Source of the DNA: Nitrobacter sp. Nb-311A
Lineage (GTDB): Bacteria; Pseudomonadota; Alphaproteobacteria; Rhizobiales; Xanthobacteraceae
Direction of reading: 5' to 3'
Length of the DNA: 64,000 nucleotides
Assembly (NCBI RefSeq): GCF_000152905.1
Contig: NZ_AAMY01000005.1
Location: 96,265-160,264, forward strand
The first letter of the stretch is position 1, and each line of letters begins with the position of its first letter. The notes below the pieces were generated by a model. It saw nothing but the letters and a program-made list of their open reading frames with translations. It did not search any database and was not told the DNA's origin. This document shows, in pieces, positions 43,910 to 52,720 of this stretch. Position numbers and translations under genes: made by a program.

Positions 43910-44269
43910 TCACGCGCTGACGAACACCTCGAAGCCGCCATAGATCATGCGCTTGGCATCGAACGGCATCGCCTTCGGATCCATCATTTTGGCGAGGCGG
44001 GGGTCCTTCATCACCTTGGTGTTGACCCTGTCGCGATGTTTGCGCGACTTGAAGGTGATCCAGGAGAACACCACAGTCTCGTTCGGCTTCAGCTTCACGC
44101 TGCGCGGAAATGATGTCCACTTGCCGACCTCGACGTCTTCCGCAACGCATTCGCGATAGTCCAGCGCCCCGTGTTCGCGCCATACCTTGCCGGCCTTGCG
44201 CGCCATGGTGCGGTAAGCGTCGAGGTTTTTCTTCGGTACTGGAACGATGAAACCGTCGACATACTGCAT
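43910..44269 (-). CDS. DUF1428 protein
   Basis: A 119-residue protein with the DUF1428 (ferredoxin-like dimer) pattern: MQYVDGFIVPVPKKNLDAYR, a KAGKVWREHGALDYRECVAE segment, VVFSWITFKSRKHRDRVN and the C-terminal MPFDAKRMIYGGFEVFV. Function is unknown in all members. It begins a possible two-gene unit with the VOC gene. Confidence 0.93.
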   Translation of the reverse strand: MQYVDGFIVPVPKKNLDAYRTMARKAGKVWREHGALDYRECVAEDVEVGKWTSFPRSVKLKPNETVVFSWITFKSRKHRDRVNTKVMKDPRLAKMMDPKAMPFDAKRMIYGGFEVFVSA

Positions 44270-44371
44270 GGGTCATCCCTTACGGTTGTGCTCATGAGCG
44301 GGCAGGCGCCAGCATCTGGCTCGCACGAGCATCCCGTCGTGACGCCTGCCCAGTCAGGTCGTGGACCGGGC

Positions 44372-45043
44372 TTATGGCGCCAAGGATGCCTGAATCAGCT
44401 TGATTGCATCCGCGCTGTCCCATTCAGCCGGTCCGGCCATGTTGCCGATTTCGCAACCGTGACCGTCGATCAGCACCGACGTCGGCATGCCGACTGCCAT
44501 GCCGACGCTTTTGAGATCCTGGAAAACGGACGCTTTCTCGTCATGAAAATTGCCGAGATGAGTCAGGTTGGCATCTTTCAAGAAAGCCTTCGGTTTGTCG
44601 GAGTCGCGGGTGTCGATGTTGATGGCGACCACGGCGAATTTATCGCTGCCGAGCTTGCCCTGAAGTCTGTCCAGGGCCGGCATTTCCGTCCTGCAAGGCA
44701 CACACCAGGTCGCCCACAGATTCACGAGAACGGTTTTCCCTTTCCAGTCCGAAAGTTTTTTGGGCTGGCCTTCGCCGTCCATAAAGGCCAGGTCCGGCAT
44801 TTGACGTGGCTTGGATGCCATGGTCAGGGAAGCTATTTCGCCCGTGGCCTGCGGAGCGAGCTTTTTGGACAGTTCCACCGCCGGGCCACAGGGCGCCAAG
44901 GCGTTGGCAGCGGACTTCGCGTGCCTCAGGTGCCCGATGCCCAAAAGCGTGGCCGTGACCCCTACGACGATAGCGACTGCGACCAACGGGCCTATGGGAA
45001 GCTCGCTTTTGGCGCGACGAGGCGGCGTGGGAGTGTCGGTCAT
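44372..45043 (-). CDS. tlpA: Thiol:disulfide reductase TlpA
   Basis: A 223-residue membrane-anchored thioredoxin. One helix (LPIGPLVAVAIVVGVTATLL) anchors a periplasmic domain with the active site ATWCVPCRTEMPALDRLQGK and the cis-Pro in GMPTSVL. A second Cys pair (PCGPAV early in the periplasmic part, GCEIGNM late) matches the structural disulfide of Bradyrhizobium TlpA, which is needed for aa3 oxidase Cu-A assembly. The ATG at 45043 corresponds to the known start; one at 45055 is also possible. Divergent from argH as in Bradyrhizobium. Confidence 0.92.
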   Translation of the reverse strand: MTDTPTPPRRAKSELPIGPLVAVAIVVGVTATLLGIGHLRHAKSAANALAPCGPAVELSKKLAPQATGEIASLTMASKPRQMPDLAFMDGEGQPKKLSDWKGKTVLVNLWATWCVPCRTEMPALDRLQGKLGSDKFAVVAINIDTRDSDKPKAFLKDANLTHLGNFHDEKASVFQDLKSVGMAVGMPTSVLIDGHGCEIGNMAGPAEWDSADAIKLIQASLAP

Positions 45044-45154
45044 ATCGTTTGTCATCCTGTACAATATGCGGGTATGCAGGCGTCGGCTTCAGAGGCTACA
45101 CCGACCGGGCGAGATAGATCGTCCGGCAAGCATGATGAAAATGAGCGGCGCGGC

Positions 45155-45172
45155 ATGAGCAACAAGACATGA
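45155..45172 (+). promoter_or_regulatory. Duplicated start region with mini-ORF before argH
   Basis: CATGAGCAACAAG occurs twice in tandem (45154-45166, 45168-45180). The first ATG opens a five-codon frame MSNKT whose TGA overlaps the argH ATG. It may reduce or couple argH translation, or be a harmless duplication. Confidence 0.5.
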
Positions 45173-46560
45173 GCAACAAGATGTGGGGCGGCAGGTTCGG
45201 CGAAGGGCCCGATGCCATCATGGAGGAAATCAATGTCTCAATCGACGTGGATCGCCACCTCTACGCCCAAGACATCGCCGCGTCAAAGATCCATGCTGAG
45301 ATGCTTGCCGCTCAAGGCATCATCACCGCGGATGATGCGAAAAAAATACGTAAGGGTCTAGACACGATTTTGTCAGAGATCCGCAACGATTCCTTCGACT
45401 TCAAGCGGGCGCTCGAGGACATTCACATGAATGTGGAGAGCCGCCTCGGGGAACTGATCGGGTCCGCTGCGGGACGGTTGCATACCGCGCGCTCCCGCAA
45501 CGATCAGGTTGCAACCGATTTCCGTCTCTACGTCCGCGACGTTATCGACGAGACCGACGCCGCGCTCGAGGCTTTGCAGCACGCGCTGGCGTCGCGCGCG
45601 CTGGAGTTTGCGGGAACGGTGATGCCGGGGTTTACCCACTTGCAGACCGCCCAGCCGGTGACTTTCGGTCATCATCTGCTGGCCTATGTCGAAATGGCGG
45701 CCCGCGATCGCGGGCGCTTCGCCGATGCGCGCAGGCGTTTGAACGAGAGCCCGCTTGGTGCGGCCGCGCTGGCAGGCACATCCTTTCCGATCGATCGCTC
45801 CGCCACCGCCAGGGGACTTGGTTTCGATCGCCCGATGGCGAATTCGCTGGATGCGGTTTCCGACCGCGATTTCGTGCTGGAGACGCTATCAGCCGCGGCG
45901 ATCGCATCGACACACCTGTCGCGCTTCGCGGAGGAGATGGTGATCTGGACCTCGCCGCTGGTCGGCCTCGTGCGACTTTCCGACAAGTTCACCACGGGTT
46001 CGTCGATCATGCCGCAGAAGCGCAATCCGGACGCCGCCGAACTGGTGCGCGCCAAAACCGGTCGCGTCGTCGGGGCGCTTACAGGGCTGCTGGTTGTGAT
46101 GAAGGGATTGCCGCTCGCCTATCAAAAGGACATGCAGGAAGACAAGCAGGGTGCGATGGAGGCGTTCAGCGCGCTCTCGCTGGCGATCCGCGCCATGACC
46201 GGCATGGTCACGGATCTCGTGCCTGACGAGACCCGAATGAAGGCGGCCGCCGGTGACGGCTATGCGACCGCGACCGATCTCGCAGACTGGCTGGTCCGGA
46301 CGCTGAAGATGCCGTTCCGTGACGCGCATCATGTCACCGGTCGTATCGTTGCCGCCGCATCGAAGCAGGGCGTCGCGCTGCATGAATTGCCGCTGTCTGC
46401 GATGCAGGCGGTGGAGCCGCGCATCACCCACGACGCGCTTATGGTGCTATCCGTGGAGGCATCGGTGAAAAGCCGCACGAGCTACGGCGGGACCGCGCCG
46501 AAAAATGTTCAGGCGCAGGCCAGGGCCTGGCTCAAGCGGCTGAATAAAGACCGAAAATAA
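45169..46560 (+). CDS. argH: Argininosuccinate lyase
   Basis: A 463-residue fumarase-superfamily enzyme that splits argininosuccinate to arginine and fumarate, the last step of arginine synthesis. Start [55 protein letters not shown] and the superfamily signature [20 protein letters not shown] are all present. The ATG at 45169 is the second of two duplicated starts. lptM and lysA follow in the usual alphaproteobacterial order. Confidence 0.97.
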   Translation: MSNKMWGGRFGEGPDAIMEEINVSIDVDRHLYAQDIAASKIHAEMLAAQGIITADDAKKIRKGLDTILSEIRNDSFDFKRALEDIHMNVESRLGELIGSAAGRLHTARSRNDQVATDFRLYVRDVIDETDAALEALQHALASRALEFAGTVMPGFTHLQTAQPVTFGHHLLAYVEMAARDRGRFADARRRLNESPLGAAALAGTSFPIDRSATARGLGFDRPMANSLDAVSDRDFVLETLSAAAIASTHLSRFAEEMVIWTSPLVGLVRLSDKFTTGSSIMPQKRNPDAAELVRAKTGRVVGALTGLLVVMKGLPLAYQKDMQEDKQGAMEAFSALSLAIRAMTGMVTDLVPDETRMKAAAGDGYATATDLADWLVRTLKMPFRDAHHVTGRIVAAASKQGVALHELPLSAMQAVEPRITHDALMVLSVEASVKSRTSYGGTAPKNVQAQARAWLKRLNKDRK

Positions 46561-46652
46561 AATACGTCCGAATTTTCGCTTGAATTTCCCTGTCTTCCGG
46601 TCTCGCCAGAACAGGGCATTCTTTGTATGGTGCCCCGATTGGGGAAATCGCC

Positions 46653-46931
46653 GTGAACAGAACTTCGAGATTCGTCTCAGCGGGATGGGGATTATTTTTT
46701 CTGACAGCCGCCGCGCTGGCGCTCGCCGGCTGCGGGCGCAAGGGCGGCCTCGATCGCCCGCCGCGCGCGTCGGAGCAGCCCCCTGCCGCCGCGGCGACGG
46801 ATGACCATGAGCGCGCCGCCGCACCCAGGGGGAGCCTGTTCGATCCGTCCTACGGGATGAACGGTGATCCGGCGGCGGCCAGGGGCACGAAGAAATCCTT
46901 CATCCTCGACCCGCTGCTCGACAGCCATTGA
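46653..46931 (+). CDS. lptM: LptM-like small lipoprotein
   Basis: A 92-residue lipoprotein. The signal ends in the lipobox LALAGCGRKGGLDRPPR (Leu-Ala-Gly-Cys), so the mature protein starts at the Cys and has a Pro/Ala-rich, basic body ending FILDPLLDSH. LptM assists assembly of the LPS translocon in E. coli, and short lipoproteins of this kind sit between argH and lysA in many alphaproteobacteria. The GTG at 46653 follows GGGGAAA. The body is poorly conserved, so the name rests on position and lipobox. Confidence 0.8.
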   Translation: MNRTSRFVSAGWGLFFLTAAALALAGCGRKGGLDRPPRASEQPPAAAATDDHERAAAPRGSLFDPSYGMNGDPAAARGTKKSFILDPLLDSH

Positions 46932-47059
46932 GATGTGGGCGCGGTTCAGGCGTTCGCTTCATTAATCTCTGCACACATTCAAGCGGCTTTTGAGTCGGGA
47001 TCACACCGGAAGTGCAACTGTTTGGTGTCCTTTCGAATCCGAAGGTCTAAAGTCCCTAT

Positions 47060-47148
47060 CCGCTATGACGGAAGCGGGGCTCTATCATTCTGTTCTGACG
47101 CGTTTTCTTCACGCGAACCGGTGGCTACTTCGCTCGAAAACGCTATAG
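47060..47148 (-). repeat. Dispersed intergenic repeat, copy 4 (reverse)
   Basis: Reads, on the plus strand, GACGCGTTTTCTTCACGCGA, then ACCGGTGGCTACTTCGCTCG and AAAACGCTATA, the reverse complement of the copies at 20949 and 25503. It fills much of the 266-base gap between lptM and lysA. Confidence 0.75.
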
Positions 47149-47197
47149 GGAAAGATGCTGCATGGTGAAGCGAACGTCGGATTCGGGATACTAGTTT

Positions 47198-48463
47198 ATG
47201 CACCACTTCGATTATCGCGACGGCGTGCTTCACGCCGAGGGCGTCGATCTTTCAACCCTGGCCGAGGTCGTCGGCACGCCGTTCTATTGCTATTCGACGG
47301 CGACGCTGGAACGGCACTACCGTGTCTTTGCCGAGGCTTTCGCAGGGACCGACCATCTGGTCTGCTACGCCGTGAAGGCAAATTCCAATCAGTCGGTGCT
47401 GCGAACCATGGCGAAGCTCGGAGCGGGAGCGGACGTCGTCTCCGGCGGTGAACTCAAGCGTGCGCTGGCCGCGGAGATTCCGGCAAACAAGATTCTATTC
47501 TCGGGCGTCGGCAAGACCGAAGCCGAACTGCGCGCGGCGTTGGCCGCGGACGTTCTCTGCATCAACGTTGAATCGGAACCAGAACTCGACCTGCTGTCCC
47601 GGCTTGCGAGTGAAACGGGCCGCACCGCGCGCGTCTCGGTCCGCATCAATCCCGACGTTGATTCAGGTGCGCATGCCAAGATTTCAACGGGCAGACTGGA
47701 GAACAAATTCGGCATTCCGATCACGCAGGCTCGCGCGGTCTACGCCAGAGCGGCAAAGCTGCCCGGTATAAAGGTCACCGGCGTCGACATGCATATCGGC
47801 AGCCAGATCACCGATCTCGGTCCGATGGAAACAGCGTTCCGCCTGCTGGCGGATTTCGTCTCCACGCTGCGCGCCGACGGTCACGTCGTCAGCCATGTCG
47901 ATTTTGGTGGCGGCCTCGGCATTCCCTATTACGAGGACCGATCGGCTCCGCCGGAGCCGCTTGCCTATGCCGATATGGTCAGGCGCGTGACCCGCAATCT
48001 CGACTGCACGCTGATGTTCGAACCGGGTCGCATGATCGTCGGCAACGCCGGCATTCTGGTGACGCGCGTCATTTACGTGAAGCACGGCAACGCCCGGAAT
48101 TTCGTCATCATCGACGCGGCCATGAACGACCTCATTCGCCCCACGCTGTACGAAGCCTATCATCAGATCATGCCGGTGCGCGCAGCGCCCAAGGATGCCG
48201 CGGTAATGGTTGCCGACGTGGTCGGCCCGGTTTGCGAAACCGGGGATTATCTCGCGCTCGAGCGCAATCTGCCGGAGCCGCAAGCCGGCGACCTTCTCGC
48301 GATCATGACCGCGGGTGCTTACGGAGCAGTGCAGTCGGGGACCTATAATACCCGTGCGCTGATCCCTGAGGTGCTGGTCAAAGGCGACCAGTATGCGGTA
48401 GTCCGCCCGCGCATCGAGGTCGAGCAACTTATCGCGATGGACAAGCTCGCGCCTTGGCTTTGA
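47198..48463 (+). CDS. lysA: Diaminopimelate decarboxylase
   Basis: A 421-residue PLP enzyme that makes lysine from meso-diaminopimelate. The PLP lysine is in HLVCYAVKANSNQSVLRTMA, followed by GADVVSGGELKRAL, HIGSQITDLGP, FGGGLGIPYYEDR and the substrate/PLP region EPGRMIVGNAGILVTRV. C-terminal CETGDYLALERNLPEPQAGD contributes the active-site Cys of the partner subunit. Length and order match LysA. Confidence 0.97.
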   Translation: MHHFDYRDGVLHAEGVDLSTLAEVVGTPFYCYSTATLERHYRVFAEAFAGTDHLVCYAVKANSNQSVLRTMAKLGAGADVVSGGELKRALAAEIPANKILFSGVGKTEAELRAALAADVLCINVESEPELDLLSRLASETGRTARVSVRINPDVDSGAHAKISTGRLENKFGIPITQARAVYARAAKLPGIKVTGVDMHIGSQITDLGPMETAFRLLADFVSTLRADGHVVSHVDFGGGLGIPYYEDRSAPPEPLAYADMVRRVTRNLDCTLMFEPGRMIVGNAGILVTRVIYVKHGNARNFVIIDAAMNDLIRPTLYEAYHQIMPVRAAPKDAAVMVADVVGPVCETGDYLALERNLPEPQAGDLLAIMTAGAYGAVQSGTYNTRALIPEVLVKGDQYAVVRPRIEVEQLIAMDKLAPWL

Positions 48464-48782
48464 TCTTCGCCCTCGGGGGTCACCGTTGATCGCGCCGACC
48501 AAGCGGGAGGACAGCGCAGGAGCAAGGGTCTAATAGCGCCTGTCAAAAGCCGTATTCGCAGTGCAAAATCCGGCGCCGTTCAACGCCGGGCTGAACCGTT
48601 GCGCGACAAACATCTATTTGGTATGGGTGTGCCCGCCGCTCCCTTCAGGCACGCGAAGCGGGCTAGAGTGGGGCTGTTCCGAGATCGATGCGCCGGGGGT
48701 GCCGCAGCCATCGATTTTTTCATTTCGTCCGGGATGTCCCGGGTTTCTTTGGCTCCTTCATACCGTCGGGAGTACTTCAGTA
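48464..48782. other. Leader region of cycM
   Basis: These 319 bases precede cycM. The cycM frame is open back to 48561 but the upstream part (Cys/Pro-rich, no anchor) is not protein-like. Promoter elements were not identified. Confidence 0.4.
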
Positions 48783-49343
48783 ATGAGCTCTGGGAGTGAT
48801 ACAGTGCATTCGAACCGGACCAACGCGATTCTCGGCGCACTGCTGGGAACATTGTTGTTTGTGCAAACGGTACGCATCATCGACGAGTCGTTCAGCGCGC
48901 CAGAGTCGTCGCACTCTGAGGCCGCTCATAAGGCTGATGCCAAGGACACCGCTAAATCGGAGCAGTCGTCGGCTGCTGAGGCGGAGTCTTTCAACAAGGC
49001 GCTTGCCAGCGCTTCCGTAGAGCGCGGTGCGGGCCTCGTCAAACAGTGCCAGATTTGCCACAATACCGAGGAAGGCGCGGGCAAGAAGATCGGTCCGGAT
49101 CTTTACGGCGTCGTCAATCGGCCGATCGCTTCGGTGGAAGGCTTCAACTACTCGGCTGCCTTGAAGAGCAAGGCCGGCGGTAAGTGGACCTTTGCCGAAC
49201 TGAACAAGTGGCTGAATGACCCGAAGGCTTACGCCAAGGGCACGTCCATGAGCTTCACCGGGTTGAAGAGTGAGACCAAGCGCGCTGACTTGGTTGCCTA
49301 TCTCAATACGCTCTCCAAGAGCCCGGCGCCGCTACCGAAGTAA
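48783..49343 (+). CDS. cycM: Membrane-anchored cytochrome c (CycM type)
   Basis: A 186-residue protein with an uncleaved N-terminal anchor (NAILGALLGTLLFVQTVRII), an Ala/Glu/Ser/Lys-rich linker, and a class I cytochrome c domain: GAGLVKQCQICHNTEEGAGK with haem motif C-x-x-C-H (CQICH), KIGPDLYGVVNRPIAS, and the axial Met in AKGTSMSFTGLKSETKRADL. CycM passes electrons from the bc1 complex to the aa3 oxidase in Bradyrhizobium, whose genes lie further along this window. Start chosen at the ATG following GGGAG. Confidence 0.93.
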   Translation: MSSGSDTVHSNRTNAILGALLGTLLFVQTVRIIDESFSAPESSHSEAAHKADAKDTAKSEQSSAAEAESFNKALASASVERGAGLVKQCQICHNTEEGAGKKIGPDLYGVVNRPIASVEGFNYSAALKSKAGGKWTFAELNKWLNDPKAYAKGTSMSFTGLKSETKRADLVAYLNTLSKSPAPLPK

Positions 49344-49977
49344 GTCGTGTATTTGCGAGCCTACAACTTGAACAACTCAAGGGCTTGCTTGACCCAGAAT
49401 CGATGGCGCTCGCGAGCATTCCGCTCGCGGCTGCTGCCAGGGTGATTCAAACGCGACCCTCCGCCGGCTGCTGCCGGCGGTGGCGACTTCATCAAAGAGA
49501 ATGCCGGGCGGATCATTTGCCATAGCGTTGATTTGCTCGATAGAGTTCGCGTGGCGAACGATTGCTTTGAGGGCAGGCGGCTAGCCGGAAGCGGAATACG
49601 CGGTGCCGAATAGGCGCTGATGACGGCCATTCGACGACTATCGCCATCGGCCCGATTTGCAGAGGCCCGATTTGCAGATCACGGGCCGGCAAGTCGACGG
49701 CCACTGGCTCCGTCTGCGAGGGCTGCGACTGCGGGCTTGCTGACGTGCGAACTTCCCTTGATCTTGCGCCGATACGCTGCTGACCGATCGCCTGCAAGCT
49801 CCTGGTCCGGAAATCTCTGACTGCTCGGCAGATCAGCGAGGCTGGGTGATCACCCTGGTGGCAGGGGAGCGCATGAAAGCTCCGGGGGCCGGATCCCGCT
49901 GGGACAGTTGCCACCGCCGGGGCGGTGTTCACGAAATCAACTTGATCCAGCCATCCACCACCGGATCTGGCGATCCA
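49344..49977. other. Long gene-free stretch with a short tandem repeat
   Basis: Between cycM and sufT no frame shows convincing protein character. GCCCGATTTGCAGA occurs twice with a 15-base period (49650-49663, 49665-49678). Several GC-rich hairpins are possible. This may be decayed sequence. Confidence 0.45.
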
Positions 49978-50385
49978 TCACCACATATTGAGGACGGTTC
50001 GCGCCTCGTCCGACATCCGGCTCGGATCCCACGTCGGTTCCCAGACGATCGCTACCTTCGCGTCGTGCACACCAGAAACAGCTTTCACCGCGTTCCTTAC
50101 CTGGCCAGGTAACTCCGCCGCGGATGGGCAATTTGGAGAGGTCAGCGTCATCTCGATACTGACCAGGCGATCATCATCGATTGCGATCTTGTAAATCAGA
50201 CCAAGTTCGTAGAGATCAGCCGGAATTTCCGGATCGTAGACTGTTTTGAGCGCGGCGATGATTTCCTCGCCCATCCGCGCCATTTCATCAGGCGGGGTGT
50301 TCGAGGAGTGATCCGTCGCGTCCCCTGCGCGAGCCTCGACCAGGCAGGCGCTTTCGGTTCCAGCTGCATTCGCCTCGTCCATCAT
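49978..50385 (-). CDS. sufT: SufT/MIP18-family Fe-S assembly protein
   Basis: A 135-residue protein with the DUF59/MIP18 core: EEIIAALKTVYDPEIPADLY, ELGLIYKIAIDDDRLVSIEM, TLTSPNCPSAAELPGQVRNA, and WEPTWDPSRMSDEA at the end. The conserved Cys is in SPNCPSA. These proteins help mature iron-sulfur clusters. It is alone here, away from a suf operon. The N-terminal 35 residues are a loose Ala/Asp/Glu-rich extension. Confidence 0.9.
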   Translation of the reverse strand: MMDEANAAGTESACLVEARAGDATDHSSNTPPDEMARMGEEIIAALKTVYDPEIPADLYELGLIYKIAIDDDRLVSIEMTLTSPNCPSAAELPGQVRNAVKAVSGVHDAKVAIVWEPTWDPSRMSDEARTVLNMW

Positions 50386-51110
50386 GTCAAAAACTCCTGC
50401 GCTTTGGCGAAAGCTCGCGCCAAGCTTTGACCCGGTTCTCCCTAGCCTGGTTCGCTAGGTTCGGAATCGCTGGGTTGGACTCGCTAGGTCCGGATGTATC
50501 TTCCGCCCACGTCTTTTGAAGCGGTTCGCCAGCCTGTCGACCTGGGAGCTTTTGATCCTACATAGCGCAGTTCCTCGCCTTCTCCAAGCGGCAAGCAGCG
50601 AGCGGACGCTGCCTTGCGGCAATCCCCGACGGTTTCGGCAGCTAGCCAGCCAGCTTTAAGGAAAGACGAGATTGTACCCGCCCGTCAGCGATCGCAAAAA
50701 TGTGTATGGTTCGGTCACGAGGCTCGCTGCATCCCTCCTCGGAGGGGGTTGTTCTTGCCGACGCGATCGGAAGTATCCAAAGGATTGGGTCGAGAGGATT
50801 TCTGGAGCAATTCTAGCCGGGTTTCTGGCTTTTGCCTGTGGGTTGCGGTCGCGATTTGGTTCCGATCGTGGGCCGCACCCGCTGATTTCAAAGCGGAATT
50901 GTGGATTGGGGCGCCGACGCTCGTTGGGGAATTAAGTTGACGCGAACGTTGTTACCATGGTAGGTTTTGTACTGTACCAATTTAGCATGGTTGGATACTT
51001 GGACCTTAATGCGCAGCCGTCAATGGTCAGGAAAGTTGGCGGAACGAGTTCGCATCGTTGGTATTGTATCGATGTGGGGTAATGCGTAGTCCCAACCAGA
51101 GGAGCCCTTC
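50386..51110. other. Long gene-free stretch
   Basis: These 725 bases lie between divergent sufT and a hypothetical gene. They contain the three-unit repeat at 50452-50494 and a perfect palindrome TACCATGGTA (50953-50962). The open frames at 50614-50940 lack ribosome sites and composition typical of genes here. Confidence 0.45.
50452..50494 (+). repeat. Three imperfect 14-15-base tandem repeats
   Basis: TCGCTAGGTTCGGAA, TCGCTGGGTTGGAC and TCGCTAGGTCCGGA follow one another in the sufT leader. They could be binding sites on the minus-strand promoter or simple slippage products. Confidence 0.55.
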
Positions 51111-51857
51111 ATGTGCGACTACAGTCTGCATCACGTCTCTTCGCGGCCTGCCAAGGTCGCCGATAAGCTGGTCACTATGGAGCTTGCGAAATCGAACGTG
51201 CGCGGCTTTGCCGCTGTTGGCGAGCTCGGCCCCAAGCTTGTAATTCATGACAGCCCGCCTGAGTTGGCGGTCTGCTTGCTACCTGGAACGGAACTCGCAT
51301 TTGATGAGAATGTTCGGTATGAGCAGCCCCGGAGTTTTCTAGGAATAAAATTCTCGGGTAAAGCCCGTGTTGATCACAAGGTCGCGAGCTTCCGAAAAGT
51401 CGACGTGGATAATCCCTACGTCCAGCACGACGCGCTGGAGTTTCCGAATGGGCAGGTTGTGAAGATTGCCCAGCTTGTCGCGGGCCAGACAGCTACGGTG
51501 TTGCAGCTGCCGGTCAACGCGCAGCAGGATGAGCACGAACATGAACATGCAGGACGTCGTCGTGCACGGGACTCACGCCTCGCCTTGAATCGCTCTTCCA
51601 AGCAGGGAATGTTTGTTCCCAGCCAGGGCGCAGTGATGTTGTGGGATTCGGTCTGTGGTAGGGCAGTTGACCTTTCAAGTGCCTTGACAGAGTCGTTCCA
51701 GCGTCTCACCGCTCCGAAGCAGCCTTCGATCCTTGAGGGTGAAATGGCAGGAGGCTTGGGTGCTGAGGTAAGCTTTGAGAATGGCGTGCCGACCGTCACA
51801 TCGACGGCCGCTTCTCAGAAGCCCGAGAAGAAGATCAGTGCTGGTTCTGCTGTCTAG
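51111..51857 (+). CDS. Hypothetical protein with long C-terminal extension
   Basis: A 248-residue protein. The first about 140 residues resemble a known family of hypotheticals that start MCDYSLHHVSSRPAKVADKL and contain ELAVCLLPGTELAFDENVRY and HHDALEFPNGQVV-like sequence (here YVQHDALEFPNGQVVKIAQL). That family is normally about 130-150 residues. Here an extra 100 residues follow an acidic/His patch (QQDEHEHEHAG), with no named domain. GAGGAG precedes the ATG at six bases, and a strong terminator follows the stop. Function unknown. Confidence 0.75.
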   Translation: MCDYSLHHVSSRPAKVADKLVTMELAKSNVRGFAAVGELGPKLVIHDSPPELAVCLLPGTELAFDENVRYEQPRSFLGIKFSGKARVDHKVASFRKVDVDNPYVQHDALEFPNGQVVKIAQLVAGQTATVLQLPVNAQQDEHEHEHAGRRRARDSRLALNRSSKQGMFVPSQGAVMLWDSVCGRAVDLSSALTESFQRLTAPKQPSILEGEMAGGLGAEVSFENGVPTVTSTAASQKPEKKISAGSAV

Positions 51858-51910
51858 CCGGGCCTAAACTGCGATTGGTTGATGGCAAGAGGCTGAACGC
51901 CTTTTGCAAA

Positions 51911-51951
51911 AACGATAGCGCCCGCGAAGAAACGGGCGCTATCGTTTTTTT
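51911..51951 (+). terminator. Strong rho-independent terminator
   Basis: AACGATAGCGCCCG (51911-51924) pairs perfectly with CGGGCGCTATCGTT (51933-51946), an 8-base loop between, followed by a run of T to 51951. It ends the gene at 51111-51857. Confidence 0.93.
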
Positions 51952-52522
51952 GCGATTGTAGGAACGCGGCCCCAGAATTTGGCGGCACGCGGTCGACGAA
52001 GGGAACAAAAGCCGAAAGACAGAGGATAGGCGATCGGACTCGTTGATCGCGAGATACGTATCGCGATCGGCTGCTGCGGTTGACGATCGCTGCGAATCTG
52101 GACTCGGCCTGAGTCTTTGCGAACTGAATCTACGGACGGTTAAGCCATGCCAACCCTGAACGGGGGTTGACGCTCACCATACCTGCCACGGGCGGATTTA
52201 GCTGAGCTTTCAGATGAACTAAGTCTTTTGCAGACACATGAGGGTCGTGGACCTTGGCGGAGCAGAGCGTCTCCCGTCGCGGCTGCGTATTCGTGAACGC
52301 TGAAGTCGGGATAAGCACCTGGTAAGCAGCGCGGGTTGATCCCGAGCGCATGGCATTTTCGAGCGAAGCATGTCCTCGTGTTTGACCTGAGGATGAAATC
52401 CTGCGCCGCGTTGGGGAAGAAGAATTCCCGATCGTAAATGCAGTTGAAGCGAAGGCCGAGGCCGCTTAGTATAACGTGTTTGCTTTTTGGTCTCATTCAA
52501 CAATCCGGGATAACGCCTTAGA
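51952..52522. other. Gene-free stretch with repeat fragment
   Basis: Between the terminator and a small membrane protein gene no coding sequence is convincing. At 52349-52404 GCATTTTCGAGCGAAGCATG with CCTCGTGTTTGACCTGAGGA is a shortened copy of the dispersed repeat, close to the insert-bearing form at 28332. Confidence 0.5.
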
Positions 52523-52720
52523 ATGCACGCTCTATTGAGAATCGTCGGAGTTATCACCTTGGTCGCTGGACTTGGCTTTATGGGGCAGGGCTTTCGCTTT
52601 TACAGCTACCCTGCCGATAGCATCATGGCCAGGCATACCGAATGGGTCTATTACGGTGCGGCGATGGCTGTGGTCGGGTTTTTGCTCATCATCTTTTCGA
52701 GACCTTCCGAGGAGCCATAA
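52523..52720 (+). CDS. Small two-helix membrane protein
   Basis: A 65-residue hydrophobic protein: MHALLRIVGVITLVAGLGFM, a polar loop RFYSYPADSIMARHTEWVYY, then GAAMAVVGFLLIIFSRPSEE. The two helices and polar ends look like a real membrane protein, but no family was recognised and the ribosome site is weak. It stands alone in a repeat-rich stretch. Confidence 0.55.
   Translation: MHALLRIVGVITLVAGLGFMGQGFRFYSYPADSIMARHTEWVYYGAAMAVVGFLLIIFSRPSEEP

Noticed and set aside
49361..49630. An 89-codon minus-strand frame near cycM
   Set aside because: Mosaic composition, no ribosome site and no recognisable motif; a transposase relic was considered but nothing supports it.
50614..50940. Two overlapping plus-strand frames upstream of the 51111 gene
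   Set aside because: Cys/Arg/Ser-rich without structure-like pattern, and each weakens when the other frame is read; no start signal.
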